A program made the translations under genes and the position numbers. The notes below the pieces were generated by a model. It saw nothing but the letters and a program-made list of their open reading frames with translations. It had not been told where the DNA came from and did not search any database. A stretch of DNA of 6,147 nt, taken from assembly GCA_013140415.1 (NCBI GenBank), contig JABFSW010000135.1:1-6147 (forward strand), read 5' to 3'. Source of the stretch: Nitrosarchaeum sp. (GTDB taxonomy: Archaea; Thermoproteota; Nitrososphaeria; Nitrososphaerales; Nitrosopumilaceae). How positions within the stretch are numbered: the stretch's first letter is position 1; every line of letters starts with the position of its first letter. Positions 5,925-6,147 of the stretch are shown here, piece after piece.

Positions 5925-5935
5925 GATAATAAATG
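5925..5935 (+). promoter_or_regulatory. Possible TATA box for the last gene
   Basis: GATAATAAAT is centred about 30 bases before the TTG at 5961, which suits a transcript with almost no leader. A second AT-rich run, ATTATAAA at 5947-5954, is too close to the start unless the start is misassigned. Weak evidence. Confidence 0.25.
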
Positions 5936-5960
5936 GGTCCTTTGAAATTATAAACAGAAT

Positions 5961-6147
5961 TTGTCATCTAAGATTTTTGATTACTCCAAAATTTGTAAAT
6001 CTATTTTATCAATAGATCCAAAAATTAGATTTGCTGGAGTGATTAATCAGCGAGGTAGACTAGTTGCAGGTGGAATGAAAGAAAATGTAGTTCCACTAGA
6101 AAATGAAAAAGATGATGAGATGCTGTTCATGGAGCTTGCATTAAGAG
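5961..6147 (+). CDS. N-terminus of a DUF6659-type small thaumarchaeal protein (3' truncated)
   Basis: The frame starts at TTG 5961 and runs off the window after 62 codons. A TGA at 5943-5945 closes the frame upstream, and no ATG or GTG lies between, so TTG is the only normal start before conserved sequence begins. The visible part contains FDYSKICKSIL, DPKIRFAGVINQRGRLVAGG and DDEMLFMELALR. This matches, from memory, the start of a short (about 120-130 residue) family with many paralogues in Nitrososphaerota, often labelled DUF6659. The RFAGVINxxGRLVAGG pattern resembles the strand-turn-strand of roadblock/profilin-like sensory folds, which is only a suggestion. Function unknown. The gene starts 79 bases after the reductase stop and probably has its own promoter. 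Confidence 0.75.
   Translation, partial: MSSKIFDYSKICKSILSIDPKIRFAGVINQRGRLVAGGMKENVVPLENEKDDEMLFMELALR

Noticed and set aside
5882..5960. Small RNA or terminator hairpin between the reductase and the last gene
   Set aside because: No stable stem-loop or long T-tract was found; only a weak pyrimidine-rich run at 5891-5902 is present.

Overview
The window is AT-rich DNA, by eye about one third G+C, with every gene on the + strand. It most likely comes from an ammonia-oxidising archaeon of the Nitrosopumilus type (Nitrososphaerota/Thaumarchaeota). The evidence is an archaeal type IV pilin with a class III signal peptide, a run of pyrimidine-rich T-tract ends instead of hairpin terminators, several genes with little or no leader and with TTG starts, and a partial last gene that I recognise as a small protein family typical of this phylum (the DUF6659 type). 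The taxonomic call is inference from these features, not from a database search.

Layout. (1) 2-352 is the 3' end of a gene of unknown function that enters from the left; the product is probably extracytoplasmic. (2) 353-554 is a 200-base intergenic region with a T-tract, a TATA-like element, a nested inverted repeat and four copies of TTACAA; it should hold the promoter and control sites of the next gene. (3) 555-1190 encodes a type IV pilin-like protein. (4) 1226-3826 encodes an 866-residue surface protein: Sec signal peptide, about seven beta-sandwich (Ig/Big-like) repeats, one C-terminal membrane anchor and a very acidic cytoplasmic tail. (5) 3851-4738 encodes a UbiA-family membrane prenyltransferase, best matched to the MenA type of (mena)quinone synthesis. 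(6) 4781-5881 encodes an aldo/keto reductase with its catalytic tetrad intact. (7) 5961 to the end is the start of the DUF6659-type gene.

How the parts may fit. The pilin and the anchored repeat protein are 35 bases apart on the same strand and both are exported, so they are the best candidates for a joint cell-surface function such as a pilus subunit with a cell-anchored partner; this is inference from position and architecture. A T-tract between them suggests that the pilin is made in excess of the large protein by partial termination. The prenyltransferase follows the surface protein by only 24 bases with no T-tract, so it may be read on the same transcript although its job (membrane quinone synthesis) is different. 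The reductase has its own TATA-like element placed for a leaderless transcript. No tRNA, rRNA, CRISPR array, transposase or integration scar was seen. The least explained parts are the control region before the pilin and the acidic loop insertion in the fourth repeat of the surface protein.
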